From an uncultured Dehalococcoidia bacterium (GTDB lineage Bacteria; Chloroflexota; Dehalococcoidia; Dehalococcoidales; UBA3254): 6,031 nt of DNA. The position numbers and the translations under genes were made by a program. The DNA lies in NCBI GenBank assembly GCA_903890885.1, contig CAITCX010000510.1, positions 1-6,031 on the forward strand. The letters run 5' to 3'. Below the pieces are notes generated by a model. That model was not told the DNA's origin. It saw only the letters and a list, made by a program, of their open reading frames with translations, and searched no databases. Numbering within the stretch: position 1 is the stretch's first letter; every line of letters starts with the position of its first letter. Shown piece after piece: positions 1 through 6,031 of this stretch.

Positions 1-1
1 G

Positions 2-1096
2 CCTATTCAGATCGCCCTGCGCACCAGTGGGTCGCAGGAAGACCTGTATCTGGCATCCCAGCAGGTCATGGAGGCCATCAAGGATGTACCCGGACTGGTT
101 GACGTTGACCGCAGCGTTGATCCGGGCAAACCCGAACTGAGTATCAAGGTTGATAGACAGCGCGCTGCTGAACGGGGCTTGACCACCGCCGGGGTCGGTT
201 CTACCATACGGACCCTGGTCAACGGTGCCACAGCTTCCAAATTGCACGAAGGAGACAACGATGTCGACGTTCTGGTTATCCTTCAGGAAGCTGACCGCCA
301 GCGCACCGCCGACCTGCTTTCACTGAATCTGACCTCGCCGCGCGGCATCCAGTATAGACTGAGCGATGTTTCCAGCATTTCCCCTTCGACCGGGCCTACC
401 ATCATTGAACGGCAAGATCGTGAACGGCAGATCACGGTTGGAGCGGGCTTTGTCGGCAGGACCCAGGATAAAGTAACCGCTGATATTACTAACCGCTTGA
501 AAAATATCACTTTGCCTGAAGGTGTCACCTATGAGTACTCAGGACAAGTTAAAATGGCCTCGGACTCATTCACCACCCTGCTGTTGGCTTTACTGTTGGC
601 CGTGGTTTTCATGTACATGGTGCTGGCATCTCAATTCAGCTCCTTCCTGCAGCCCATCATAGTCATGCTGACCCTGCCTATGGCCGCTTCGGGCGCCCTG
701 CTGGCTTTGCTGTTTACCCATAATCCAATGGACATTACTTCTATGATAGGTATTATTCTGCTGGCTGGAATCGTGACCAAGAACGCCATCCTGCTGGTAG
801 ATTTTGCTAATCAGGAACTGGCTAAAGGCGTTTCCTTGAAGGAATCCATTCTGAGCGCCGGGACTGTTCGCCTGCGTCCCGTGCTTATGACCACGCTCTC
901 GCTTATCTTTGGCATGTTGCCCGTGGCGCTTGGCTTGGGGGCCGGTGGAGAATGGCGTTCTCCTATGGCAATCACAGTCATCGGCGGCCTCATTACCTCG
1001 ACCCTGCTGACTCTGGTGGTTGTCCCGGTGGCCTATAATATCCTGGAAAGCCGCCACCGCCGTCCATTGAAGACCGAAGAAGAGATCGAAGTGTAA
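2..1096 (+). CDS. RND-family efflux permease (AcrB/HAE-like), C-terminal part, 5' end off window
   Basis: This is the last 364 codons of a resistance-nodulation-division pump, an inner-membrane proton-driven exporter of drugs or other hydrophobic compounds. The frame is open from base 2 with no stop, so the gene starts to the left; the ATG at 68 is internal. Full-length family members have about 1,000-1,050 residues, so roughly the last third is present. Codons up to about 550 encode the second periplasmic porter/docking part (for example the VPGLVDVDRS and YEYSGQ segments). The rest encodes the last five membrane helices. Visible family motifs are VLASQFSSFLQP after the first of these helices, GIVTKNAILLVDFAN (Lys codon 779-781, matching the proton-relay Lys940 of AcrB) and RLRPVLMTTL (matching the Arg971/Thr978 region). 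The protein ends in a short acidic tail, EEEIEV. The adaptor gene follows 45 bases downstream, probably in the same transcript. The family call is firm; the substrate cannot be read from this part. Confidence 0.95.
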   Translation, partial: PIQIALRTSGSQEDLYLASQQVMEAIKDVPGLVDVDRSVDPGKPELSIKVDRQRAAERGLTTAGVGSTIRTLVNGATASKLHEGDNDVDVLVILQEADRQRTADLLSLNLTSPRGIQYRLSDVSSISPSTGPTIIERQDRERQITVGAGFVGRTQDKVTADITNRLKNITLPEGVTYEYSGQVKMASDSFTTLLLALLLAVVFMYMVLASQFSSFLQPIIVMLTLPMAASGALLALLFTHNPMDITSMIGIILLAGIVTKNAILLVDFANQELAKGVSLKESILSAGTVRLRPVLMTTLSLIFGMLPVALGLGAGGEWRSPMAITVIGGLITSTLLTLVVVPVAYNILESRHRRPLKTEEEIEV

Positions 1097-1128
1097 ACCA
1101 ATTTGCGTTGCCTGGCTGTATTTGCGAT

Positions 1129-1134
1129 GAGGAG
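1129..1134 (+). promoter_or_regulatory. Shine-Dalgarno site of the adaptor gene
   Basis: GAGGAG lies seven bases before the ATG at 1142. It decides the start: the same frame is open further upstream (TTG at 1103, ATG at 1127), but those starts lack such a site and would put 5-13 extra residues, including arginines, before a clean lipoprotein signal peptide. Confidence 0.8.
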
Positions 1135-1141
1135 ATTATCT

Positions 1142-2413
1142 ATGACACATAAAATAAAGGGGTTAGTCTTATTATTCATGATTATACTGGTGGTTGGAAG
1201 CCTAGCGGCCTGTACAGCGGCTCAGCCTTCCTCGTCTCCGTCCGGAATTAAGGCGGGTTCAGGCTCTTTGGCCATAAAAACTCCCGTACCTTCTAAATCA
1301 TCCGCGGTTACCACAGTGACCCCGCAGAATAAAGTTAGTGGGACTGGGACCATTGATGCCGCCAATTATGCTAATCTCAATTTCGGTAGCGCCGGGCAGG
1401 TGATTGCCATTAACGTCAAAAAGGGCGACCATGTTACCAGGGATGCAGTTTTGGCCAAACTGGATACTGCCGATCTGGAAGTGGCCCTGGCCCAGGCCAA
1501 AGTTGCTCAAGGTCAGTCCAGTGTATTATTGACCCAGGCTAAAACAGGCCTGGACCAGGCTAAATTGGCGCAGGTACAGGCCAATACAGCTTTGGCAGCC
1601 GCTCAATTTAACCTTGACCGCACAGCTGCAGTTAAAGACATTCAAGATGAAATTTCCAAACTCCAGAGACAGATCGAAGTTTCCAAACAAATGATGGCGG
1701 AACGCATCGCTCTTAATTCGGAAGGATCAGCTGACTATTATCTGTCACAAATAAAAACCGCGCAGGCGCAGCTTATAAAACAACAGAAAGATTTACTGGA
1801 TTTGTTGACAGGCTCGGAGACCGGTACGGTCATGGCGGGCGTGGCTACTTATGAAATAGGTGGACAGGAATATGACCGCCTGGTGGTGCAGGATGTCAGA
1901 ATGAAAGAACTGGCGGTGGAAGTCGCGCAGAATGTAGTTGATCAAACGGCCACCGGAATTACTCTGGCCCAACTGGGTATCGATCAGGCTAACAACGGGC
2001 TGGTCCTCGCTCAAAAAAACCTGGACCTGATCAAGAAGCATATAGATCAATCTACCATTGCCGCTCCTTTTGACGGCCTGGTGGCCGGCGTAAACCCGCG
2101 TGTGGGTGATTTTATCACCATTCCGGCAGCCTTGCCCAAACCTGTAATTTTCCTGATCGATCCAGCCTCTCTGGAGTTGGTCATCGCCGCCAATGAACTG
2201 GATGTACCCCGGGTTAAGATCGGCCAAAAAGCCGCAGTCAGCATTGATGCCTTTCCCGATATTAAATTGGACGGGCAGGTTTCAGCCATCTCCAGCGTTC
2301 CCACCCTTCATGGGTCTGTGGTTGACTATGATATCACCATCACGTTCCCGGTCCCCAGCAATATGGAGGTAAAAGTCGGCATGAATGCTGCCGCTGTTAT
2401 AACGGCCGAATAA
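1142..2413 (+). CDS. Lipoprotein periplasmic adaptor (HlyD/AcrA membrane-fusion family) of RND pump
   Basis: This 423-residue protein is the adaptor subunit that couples an RND permease to the outer part of an efflux system. It has a positively charged N-terminus (MTHKIK), a hydrophobic stretch (residues 8-20) and a lipobox LAAC with the acylated cysteine at residue 24, so it is a membrane-anchored lipoprotein. A Ser/Pro/Thr-rich linker covers about residues 28-60. The first half of the lipoyl-like barrel-sandwich domain is around residues 78-115 (GSAGQVIAINVKKGDHV), and its second half is around 303-328 (IAAPFDGLVAGVNPRVGDFI). Between them is a long Gln/Ala/Leu-rich coiled-coil hairpin, broken at about residues 185-255 by a Gly/Tyr-containing insert (TGSETGTVMAGVATYEIGG). 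Residues 340-423 form the beta-barrel part (ASLELVIAANELDVPRVKIG). The gene directly follows the permease. The family is firm. A pairing with another transporter type, such as a MacB-like ABC exporter, is less likely given this neighbour. Confidence 0.9.
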   Translation: MTHKIKGLVLLFMIILVVGSLAACTAAQPSSSPSGIKAGSGSLAIKTPVPSKSSAVTTVTPQNKVSGTGTIDAANYANLNFGSAGQVIAINVKKGDHVTRDAVLAKLDTADLEVALAQAKVAQGQSSVLLTQAKTGLDQAKLAQVQANTALAAAQFNLDRTAAVKDIQDEISKLQRQIEVSKQMMAERIALNSEGSADYYLSQIKTAQAQLIKQQKDLLDLLTGSETGTVMAGVATYEIGGQEYDRLVVQDVRMKELAVEVAQNVVDQTATGITLAQLGIDQANNGLVLAQKNLDLIKKHIDQSTIAAPFDGLVAGVNPRVGDFITIPAALPKPVIFLIDPASLELVIAANELDVPRVKIGQKAAVSIDAFPDIKLDGQVSAISSVPTLHGSVVDYDITITFPVPSNMEVKVGMNAAAVITAE

Positions 2414-2482
2414 TGGATTTGGTAATGCAGGTACGGCTGGACAGACGTTCCCTTGTTTGGGCAATATCCGGCATACTGCGAA

Positions 2483-2511
2483 TTGAACGAAAGGCTCAGT
2501 TACTATAAGAT
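2483..2511 (+). promoter_or_regulatory. Possible weak promoter upstream of the ZIP transporter gene
   Basis: TTGAAC (2483-2488) and TAAGAT (2506-2511) are separated by 17 bases, and each matches the vegetative consensus at four of six positions. The location in the 139-base gap between adaptor and transporter gives a leader of about 35 bases. A TATAAG at 2504 overlaps but would leave a 15-base spacer. Such matches are common by chance in AT-rich DNA. The gap shows no convincing intrinsic terminator, so read-through from the efflux genes remains possible. Confidence 0.3.
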
Positions 2512-2552
2512 ATTACTTGAATGCAAATTAATATATTGAAAATCAAGATAAT

Positions 2553-3293
2553 ATGAACCTTTATACACTGGTACTGAGTTTTATTACGTTTTTGGCTACT
2601 CTGGCAGGCGGTTATGTGGCGGCCAGAAACAGAAGTAAATTCGGGGTGATCGCGGCTTTCTCGGCGGGAGTTCTAATCGCGGTGCCCCTGTTTCAGCTTT
2701 TACCGGCCAGCCTGACGCTGGCTAATAATCAGCATATTGCCGCTCAAAATGTCCTCTATATGACCGGTCTGGGATTTGTTTTTCTATACATGCTGGAACG
2801 CTTGTTAGCTGTTAAAAAGGTGCGCAGCGATGGCAAATGGAAATATATTCGCCATTCCTCAGGCGGAATTTACGGTGCCAGTGAACTCGCTCTCCACAGC
2901 TTTGTAGACGGATTCGCTATTGGAGTCGGTTTCCATTTTGATGTTCAGATCGGAGCCATAATTGCCCTGGCGGTCATATTCCATGACTTTCCGGATGGCA
3001 TGAATACCATCACCGTTATGCTCAATTCCGGGAATTCACTAAAATCATCAATTCGCATGTTATTACTGGACGCTATAACTCCGGTGCTGGGGGCCACTGC
3101 CTCAATATTTATTACAGGTCTGGACCAATACCTGGTTTACCTGCTGTCCTTCTTCGCTGGCGGTTTCCTTTATCTGGGAGCCAGCGACCTGCTGCCGGAA
3201 GCTCATGATGAAACTTCACCCAGAGTAGCTTTCGCCGTGAGCCTGGTTGGATTCCTGGTAGTTTTTGTTGCTACCAGGTTTATCAGTTTGTAG
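2553..3293 (+). CDS. ZIP-family divalent metal transporter
   Basis: This 246-residue integral membrane protein belongs to the ZIP (zinc/iron permease) family, which brings Zn2+, Fe2+ or related cations into the cytoplasm. About eight hydrophobic segments cover nearly the whole chain. The family's metal site is visible in helix 4 as HSFVDGFAIGVG (His115, Asp119) and in helix 5 as HDFPDG (residues 144-149). The latter is a variant of the usual HEIPEG-type motif, with Asp in place of both Glu residues. Helix 7 carries the typical GGFLYLGASDLLPEAHDE pattern (residues 203-220), and helix 2 carries the related AGVLIAVPLFQLLPAS. The loop between helices 3 and 4 (about 86-105) is short and not His-rich. 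The length is normal for short bacterial members. The ATG at 2553 is the first in-frame start after a stop at 2529, but it has no clear Shine-Dalgarno sequence. Metal specificity cannot be told from sequence. Confidence 0.9.
   Translation: MNLYTLVLSFITFLATLAGGYVAARNRSKFGVIAAFSAGVLIAVPLFQLLPASLTLANNQHIAAQNVLYMTGLGFVFLYMLERLLAVKKVRSDGKWKYIRHSSGGIYGASELALHSFVDGFAIGVGFHFDVQIGAIIALAVIFHDFPDGMNTITVMLNSGNSLKSSIRMLLLDAITPVLGATASIFITGLDQYLVYLLSFFAGGFLYLGASDLLPEAHDETSPRVAFAVSLVGFLVVFVATRFISL
3254..3278 (+). repeat. Perfect 8-bp hairpin in the 3' end of the ZIP gene
   Basis: CCTGGTAG (3254-3261) and CTACCAGG (3271-3278) are exact reverse complements around a 9-base T-rich loop (3262-3270). The hairpin lies inside the last coding residues, just before the stop codon. 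No run of T follows the 3' arm, so it is not a classical intrinsic terminator. It may affect mRNA stability or be incidental. Confidence 0.5.
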
Positions 3294-3402
3294 AGTACCT
3301 CGCCATACGCTAAGAATTAATTGCCTTTAACGTTTTGAAAATACATACTTTTAATAGTGCAAAGTGCTGTATCTAACCAGGTAATAAACTGATCTGCCTG
3401 GT
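3273..3402. repeat. Long-range inverted repeat spanning the convergent intergenic gap
   Basis: The 17 bases at 3273-3289 and the 17 bases at 3386-3402 are reverse complements at 14 positions; the three mismatches sit together in the middle. A local hairpin, AACCAGG (3375-3381) with CCTGGTT (3397-3403), uses part of the right arm and so competes with it. The element lies between the ends of two convergent genes, where structured RNA would shield 3' ends on either strand. No T-tract follows on either strand, so a terminator role is only a guess. The rest of the gap (3294-3415) shows nothing else I can name. Confidence 0.4.
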
Positions 3403-3415
3403 TTCCGGCTTGGCC

Positions 3416-4108
3416 CTAATCCTTCTCTTTGAAGCTGCTAATAATATTTTCAATGGTCGCCTTATTGGTATTTTCCAAGGAAGTAAGAGTGTAGCCGGAG
3501 ACGTTGTAAAAGTAATTTTTACTTTCTAACAGGTTAATAAAATAAACAGTCTCGGTACCGTTAGATTTCCTCGTTCCTGTCATGCGGACGGTTAAACCCT
3601 TACAACCCCCTATCGTTACGTTGGATGGCTGTCCCCACAGCGGGTTGGTAACGGCAATACCGAAAGCCATCTTAACCAGGGTCAGGTAGTCATTGGTTGT
3701 ATCACTGGCTTTGAGACTGGTTTTAGGTTTCTCGGTAATTATCAGGTATTCATTAGCTGTGTCGTTAGACACACCTATAACCGACCCCGGGTATAATTGG
3801 GTATTGTTGGTATTCCAGCCGGACGGCACAGAAATAGACACATTGCCATCTGTACTTGTTACCAGAACATTAGCAGAGACTGGCTGACTGGCAGAGGTTG
3901 GCTGACTGGCAGAGGTTGGCTGACTGGCAGAGGTTGGCTGACTGGCAGAGGTTGTTTTGGCTGCAGCCGCTGTTGTAGCTGCAGCAGAAGACGGAGTTGT
4001 AATAGATGATTTGCCTCCGTTGCAGCTGCAACCGGAAAATGAAAGCAGAATTGAAATAACTAATGTAAATACAAAAATAATTGATATTACTTCCTTGGCC
4101 CTTTTCAT
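3416..4108 (-). CDS. Secreted lipoprotein with Ser/Thr/Ala linker and tandem TSASQP repeats, function unknown
   Basis: This 230-residue protein has a lipoprotein signal: MKRAK, a hydrophobic core (residues 8-22), and SFSGC with the likely acylated cysteine at 27 (a second cysteine at 29). A low-complexity linker (about 31-80) contains four identical TSASQP repeats at residues 53-76. The folded part runs from about residue 81 to 228. It begins with a beta-rich stretch including NVSISVPSGW (89-98) and ends in a helix (ENTNKATIENIISSFKEKD). The VPSGW opening and closing helix resemble small PsbP/Mog1-like secreted domains found in many bacteria. That is a similarity of pattern, not an identification. 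The ATG at 4106-4108 is supported by GAGGAG on the minus strand (4118-4123), nine bases upstream. The gene is transcribed away from the PAS-protein gene and towards the ZIP gene. It should sit on the outer face of the membrane; its partner or ligand is unknown. Confidence 0.85.
   Translation of the reverse strand: MKRAKEVISIIFVFTLVISILLSFSGCSCNGGKSSITTPSSAAATTAAAAKTTSASQPTSASQPTSASQPTSASQPVSANVLVTSTDGNVSISVPSGWNTNNTQLYPGSVIGVSNDTANEYLIITEKPKTSLKASDTTNDYLTLVKMAFGIAVTNPLWGQPSNVTIGGCKGLTVRMTGTRKSNGTETVYFINLLESKNYFYNVSGYTLTSLENTNKATIENIISSFKEKD
3882..3953 (-). repeat. Four perfect 18-bp tandem repeats inside the lipoprotein gene
   Basis: The unit GGCTGACTGGCAGAGGTT (plus-strand orientation) occurs four times head to tail without a single difference, at 3882-3899, 3900-3917, 3918-3935 and 3936-3953. 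A degraded partial copy (GCAGAGACT) precedes the array. Read on the minus strand, each unit encodes TSASQP. Because 18 is a multiple of three, gain or loss of units changes linker length without a frameshift. Confidence 0.97.
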
Positions 4109-4145
4109 GTGTAATCACTCCTCGAATTACTAAATATATGCGGTT

Positions 4146-4174
4146 ATTATAGGTTATGGTACAGGCGAATACAA
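4146..4174 (-). promoter_or_regulatory. Likely promoter of the lipoprotein gene
   Basis: On the minus strand a perfect TATAAT (plus-strand 4146-4151) is preceded at 17 bases by TTGTAT (plus-strand 4169-4174), which matches the -35 consensus only in its first three bases. Transcription would start near 4139, giving a leader of about 30 bases that contains the Shine-Dalgarno site. The position, perfect -10 box and spacing make this the best promoter in the window. Confidence 0.55.
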
Positions 4175-4301
4175 GGTAGTTTGCATTCTTTATCTGAAAT
4201 ATCCATAATTGACGTAACGATGAGCAAATAGCAGGTATATTATTTTATTAAGGGTCATAAGTAAAAAATACCAGTTATATAAGGTCAAAAAACCCTATCA
4301 C

Positions 4302-4337
4302 ATATCAGACTGTACATGTTATGATCTGGTTTGATAT
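4302..4337. repeat. Imperfect inverted repeat in the divergent control region
   Basis: ATATCAGAC (4302-4310) pairs with GTTTGATAT (4329-4337) over nine positions with one G-T pair, around an 18-base loop. The right arm contains TTGATA, which resembles a -35 box. It may be a binding site for a regulator or simply AT-rich chance pairing. Confidence 0.3.
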
Positions 4338-4371
4338 TCTGGGAATAATGGGTAAGAATAGTGTATGCACG

Positions 4372-4380
4372 TGATATTAT
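4372..4380 (+). promoter_or_regulatory. Candidate extended -10 promoter of the PAS-protein gene
   Basis: TGATATTAT has the extended -10 form TG-N-TATTAT, with five of six matches to TATAAT. It would start transcription near 4387 and give a leader of about 65 bases. No good -35 box lies at the right distance, which is tolerated by extended -10 promoters. A TTGATA at 4331-4336 with a poor -10 near 4353-4359 is an alternative. Confidence 0.35.
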
Positions 4381-4386
4381 GGGGAA

Positions 4387-4396
4387 GTTAATTAAC
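4387..4396. promoter_or_regulatory. Perfect 10-bp palindrome, possible operator
   Basis: GTTAATTAAC is an exact palindrome lying right at the start site predicted from the extended -10 box upstream of the PAS-protein gene. Placement fits a repressor site, but short AT-rich palindromes arise easily by chance. Apart from the promoters and inverted repeats listed separately, the 343-base stretch 4109-4451 shows no gene or RNA that I can recognise. Confidence 0.3.
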
Positions 4397-4451
4397 GCGA
4401 TATAAGTCTATTTCTTGGGTTGGGATCCTTGCTCAAAAAGAGGAGAGCGAT

Positions 4452-6031
4452 ATGCCGGATATAGACAGGCCGCCCCAAAAAACCTCTCACCGGCGCAAGC
4501 AGGCCGAAAAGGTTCTGCGGGAAAAAACTGCTCAGCTGCCGCCAGTGAACGCCTCGCTATCGCCCGCGGAAACGCAGAAAATACTGCATGAGCTCCAAGT
4601 GCATCAGCTCGAACTGGAGTTGCAAAACGATGAGCTGCGGCGGGCGCAGACGGAACTGGATGCCGAGCGGGAGCGTTATTTTCACCAGTTTGAACTGGCG
4701 CCAGTCGGCTACTGCATAATCAGTCAAAAAGGGCTGATAGATAAAATCAACCTTACGGCTGCCTCCCTGCTGGGCGTATCCCGTTCCACGCTGCCTAAAC
4801 AGCTTCTCAGCCGGTTCATTGTTAAAGAAGACCAATCTATTTACTATATGCACCAAAAACAGCTTCTGGAGACCGCTGAACCGCAGGCCTATGAACTGAG
4901 GATGATTAAGGAAGGTGGAACGCTGTGGTGGGCACATATGGATGCCGCCTTAACCCAAAACGAGGATGGTTCTTCAGCCTGCCGCATTACTATCAGCAAT
5001 ATTACCAGTCAAAAGCAAGCCGAAGAGCGGCTGAGAGAGTCTGAATTTCGCTTTCAAAGCATATCGCGACTGACCTCCGATTTCGCCTATTCCTGCATCC
5101 ATAATGATGCAGGTCAATACAGAGTTGATTGGATTTCCGATGCCTTTTACAGGCTTAGTGGCTATACGGAAAGTGAATTGAAGGTACAGGGCTGCTGGTT
5201 ATTTATTGCTCACCCAGACGATCAGGAGGCAGCCACCGAGCCCTTGCGCCGCTTGAAAACCGGGGAAACGGATACCCGAGGGTTCCGTATTGTGACCAAA
5301 GGTGGTCAGGTGCGATTTTTTAATAATTATATAGAATGCCGTGCCGACCCTCAAAAACCGGAGATATTAAGGCTTTTTGGCGCAGTCCGTGACATTACCG
5401 GACGTAAGAGAGATGAACGGGAAAAGGATCGTCTCCGCCTGAATCATGAAACAATTCTGGCAACAGTGGCTGAAGGAATACTGAGTTTGGATTTGCAGGG
5501 TAATCATACCTTTGTTAATTCGGCTGCGGCCAGGATACTGGGCTGGAAAGCCGAGGAACTCATTGGTCGTAACAGCCACAGTGCCTGGCACCATACCCGG
5601 CCAGACGGGAGCCCTTACCCGGTGGAACAATGCGGGATAGTTGATTCGTCTGTTAATGGCAAGATGCAGAGTAAGTCCACCGATTTCTTCTGGCGCAAAG
5701 ACGGTACTGGTTTTCCGGTCGAGTATACTTCCACTCCGATAGTTGAAAATGGCCAGGTGGCTGGCTCTGTAATAACGTTCTCTGACATCACCCAGCGTGT
5801 GCTCGTTGAGAAACAGGAAAAGCTGCGTGAGAGAGAGAACCAGGCCTTTAATGGTTTGGGAGAGTTGGCCGGCAGAACCGATATTGACCTGGATCAAATG
5901 TTACAAAAATTCGTGGGCCAATTGCCAGCCAGCTGGCAATACCCGGATATCACTTATGCCAGGTTAGTCCTGGGTAACAGAGAGTTCCATACCGAAAATT
6001 TCAGGGAGTCCCCCTGGAAGCTAACCGCGCC
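4452..6031 (+). CDS. Multi-PAS sensory protein (likely sensor kinase), N-terminal part, 3' end off window
   Basis: An uninterrupted frame of 526 complete codons runs off the right edge. The start is the first in-frame ATG after a stop at 4389, with GAGGAG (4440-4445) six bases upstream. No signal peptide or membrane helix is seen, so the sensor is probably cytoplasmic. Residues 38-75 form a charged coiled coil (ILHELQVHQLELELQNDEL), a typical lead-in to PAS sensors. PAS 1 spans about 72-187 (FELAPVGYCIIS to ISNITSQKQAEE), PAS 2 about 196-320 (YRLSGYTESEL to VRDITGRKRDE) and PAS 3 about 330-450 (ILATVAEGILSLD, AARILGWKAEELIG, ending FSDITQR). Each ends in the DIT/NIT motif leading into a helical linker. 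Residues 470-526 start a further, non-PAS segment (WQYPDITYARLVLG). The output domain, most often a histidine kinase and sometimes GGDEF or LuxR-type HTH, is not in the window. The gene is divergent from the lipoprotein gene. Ligands and output are unknown. Confidence 0.9.
   Translation, partial: MPDIDRPPQKTSHRRKQAEKVLREKTAQLPPVNASLSPAETQKILHELQVHQLELELQNDELRRAQTELDAERERYFHQFELAPVGYCIISQKGLIDKINLTAASLLGVSRSTLPKQLLSRFIVKEDQSIYYMHQKQLLETAEPQAYELRMIKEGGTLWWAHMDAALTQNEDGSSACRITISNITSQKQAEERLRESEFRFQSISRLTSDFAYSCIHNDAGQYRVDWISDAFYRLSGYTESELKVQGCWLFIAHPDDQEAATEPLRRLKTGETDTRGFRIVTKGGQVRFFNNYIECRADPQKPEILRLFGAVRDITGRKRDEREKDRLRLNHETILATVAEGILSLDLQGNHTFVNSAAARILGWKAEELIGRNSHSAWHHTRPDGSPYPVEQCGIVDSSVNGKMQSKSTDFFWRKDGTGFPVEYTSTPIVENGQVAGSVITFSDITQRVLVEKQEKLRERENQAFNGLGELAGRTDIDLDQMLQKFVGQLPASWQYPDITYARLVLGNREFHTENFRESPWKLTA

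Noticed and set aside
590..1057. 155-residue open frame on the minus strand inside the permease gene
   Set aside because: It is rich in Gln/His/Gly with no domain pattern and lies fully antisense to a clear RND coding frame, so it is a shadow of codon use.
1793..2304. Two minus-strand open frames opposite the adaptor gene
   Set aside because: They lie antisense to a well-supported adaptor and show no family motif in their translations.
2441..2460. CCC-TTGTTT-GGG near the end of the adaptor gene as a terminator
   Set aside because: The stem is only three base pairs and no T-tract follows.
3882..3953. Tandem array considered as a CRISPR
   Set aside because: The units are contiguous without spacers and lie in frame within a protein-coding linker.
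3797..4009. Plus-strand open frame encoding WLTGRG repeats opposite the lipoprotein
   Set aside because: The 18-bp repeat has no stop in several frames, which creates this reading. The minus-strand frame has a signal peptide, Shine-Dalgarno site and promoter, so the plus-strand reading is spurious.
4251..4296. AGGGT/ACCCT pairing in the divergent region as a riboswitch or small RNA
   Set aside because: The arms are five bases around a long AT-rich loop, and no known riboswitch core sequence can be seen.
5367..5897. 176-residue minus-strand open frame opposite the PAS protein
   Set aside because: It is antisense to three recognisable PAS domains in the plus frame and has no recognisable motif of its own.

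Overview
The window looks like bacterial chromosome: about half G+C in the genes, with a more AT-rich intergenic region near 4109-4451. No mobile element, CRISPR array, tRNA or rRNA was seen. The two lipoproteins with long Ser/Thr/Ala/Pro-rich linkers, the lipid-anchored RND adaptor and the style of the multi-PAS sensor remind me of Chloroflexota (Dehalococcoidia-like) or a related anaerobic lineage. This is an impression from protein style. There is no marker gene here, and a Firmicutes or deltaproteobacterial-type origin cannot be excluded.

Layout. Bases 2-1096 (+) are the C-terminal third of an RND-family (AcrB-like) efflux permease whose start lies off the left edge. After 45 bases comes 1142-2413 (+), a lipoprotein HlyD/AcrA-type adaptor, so pump and adaptor look like one operon in the order permease then adaptor. 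A 139-base gap holds a possible weak promoter. It is followed by a ZIP-family metal transporter at 2553-3293 (+). A short convergent gap containing competing inverted repeats separates it from a secreted lipoprotein encoded on the minus strand (3416-4108), whose linker is encoded by four perfect 18-bp tandem repeats. A 343-base AT-rich divergent region then carries a good minus-strand promoter, a weaker plus-strand promoter candidate, and two palindromic or inverted-repeat elements. From 4452 to the right edge (+) runs the first 526 codons of a multi-PAS sensory protein whose output domain is outside the window.

How the genes fit together. The permease and adaptor should form an inner-membrane export machine, but no outer-membrane channel gene is present in the window. 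The ZIP transporter has its own possible promoter, and a link to the efflux system is only positional. The lipoprotein and PAS protein are divergent and share one control region, so co-regulation is possible but unproven. I see accessory and envelope functions, all of recognisable families except the lipoprotein domain, and no convincing new multi-gene system.
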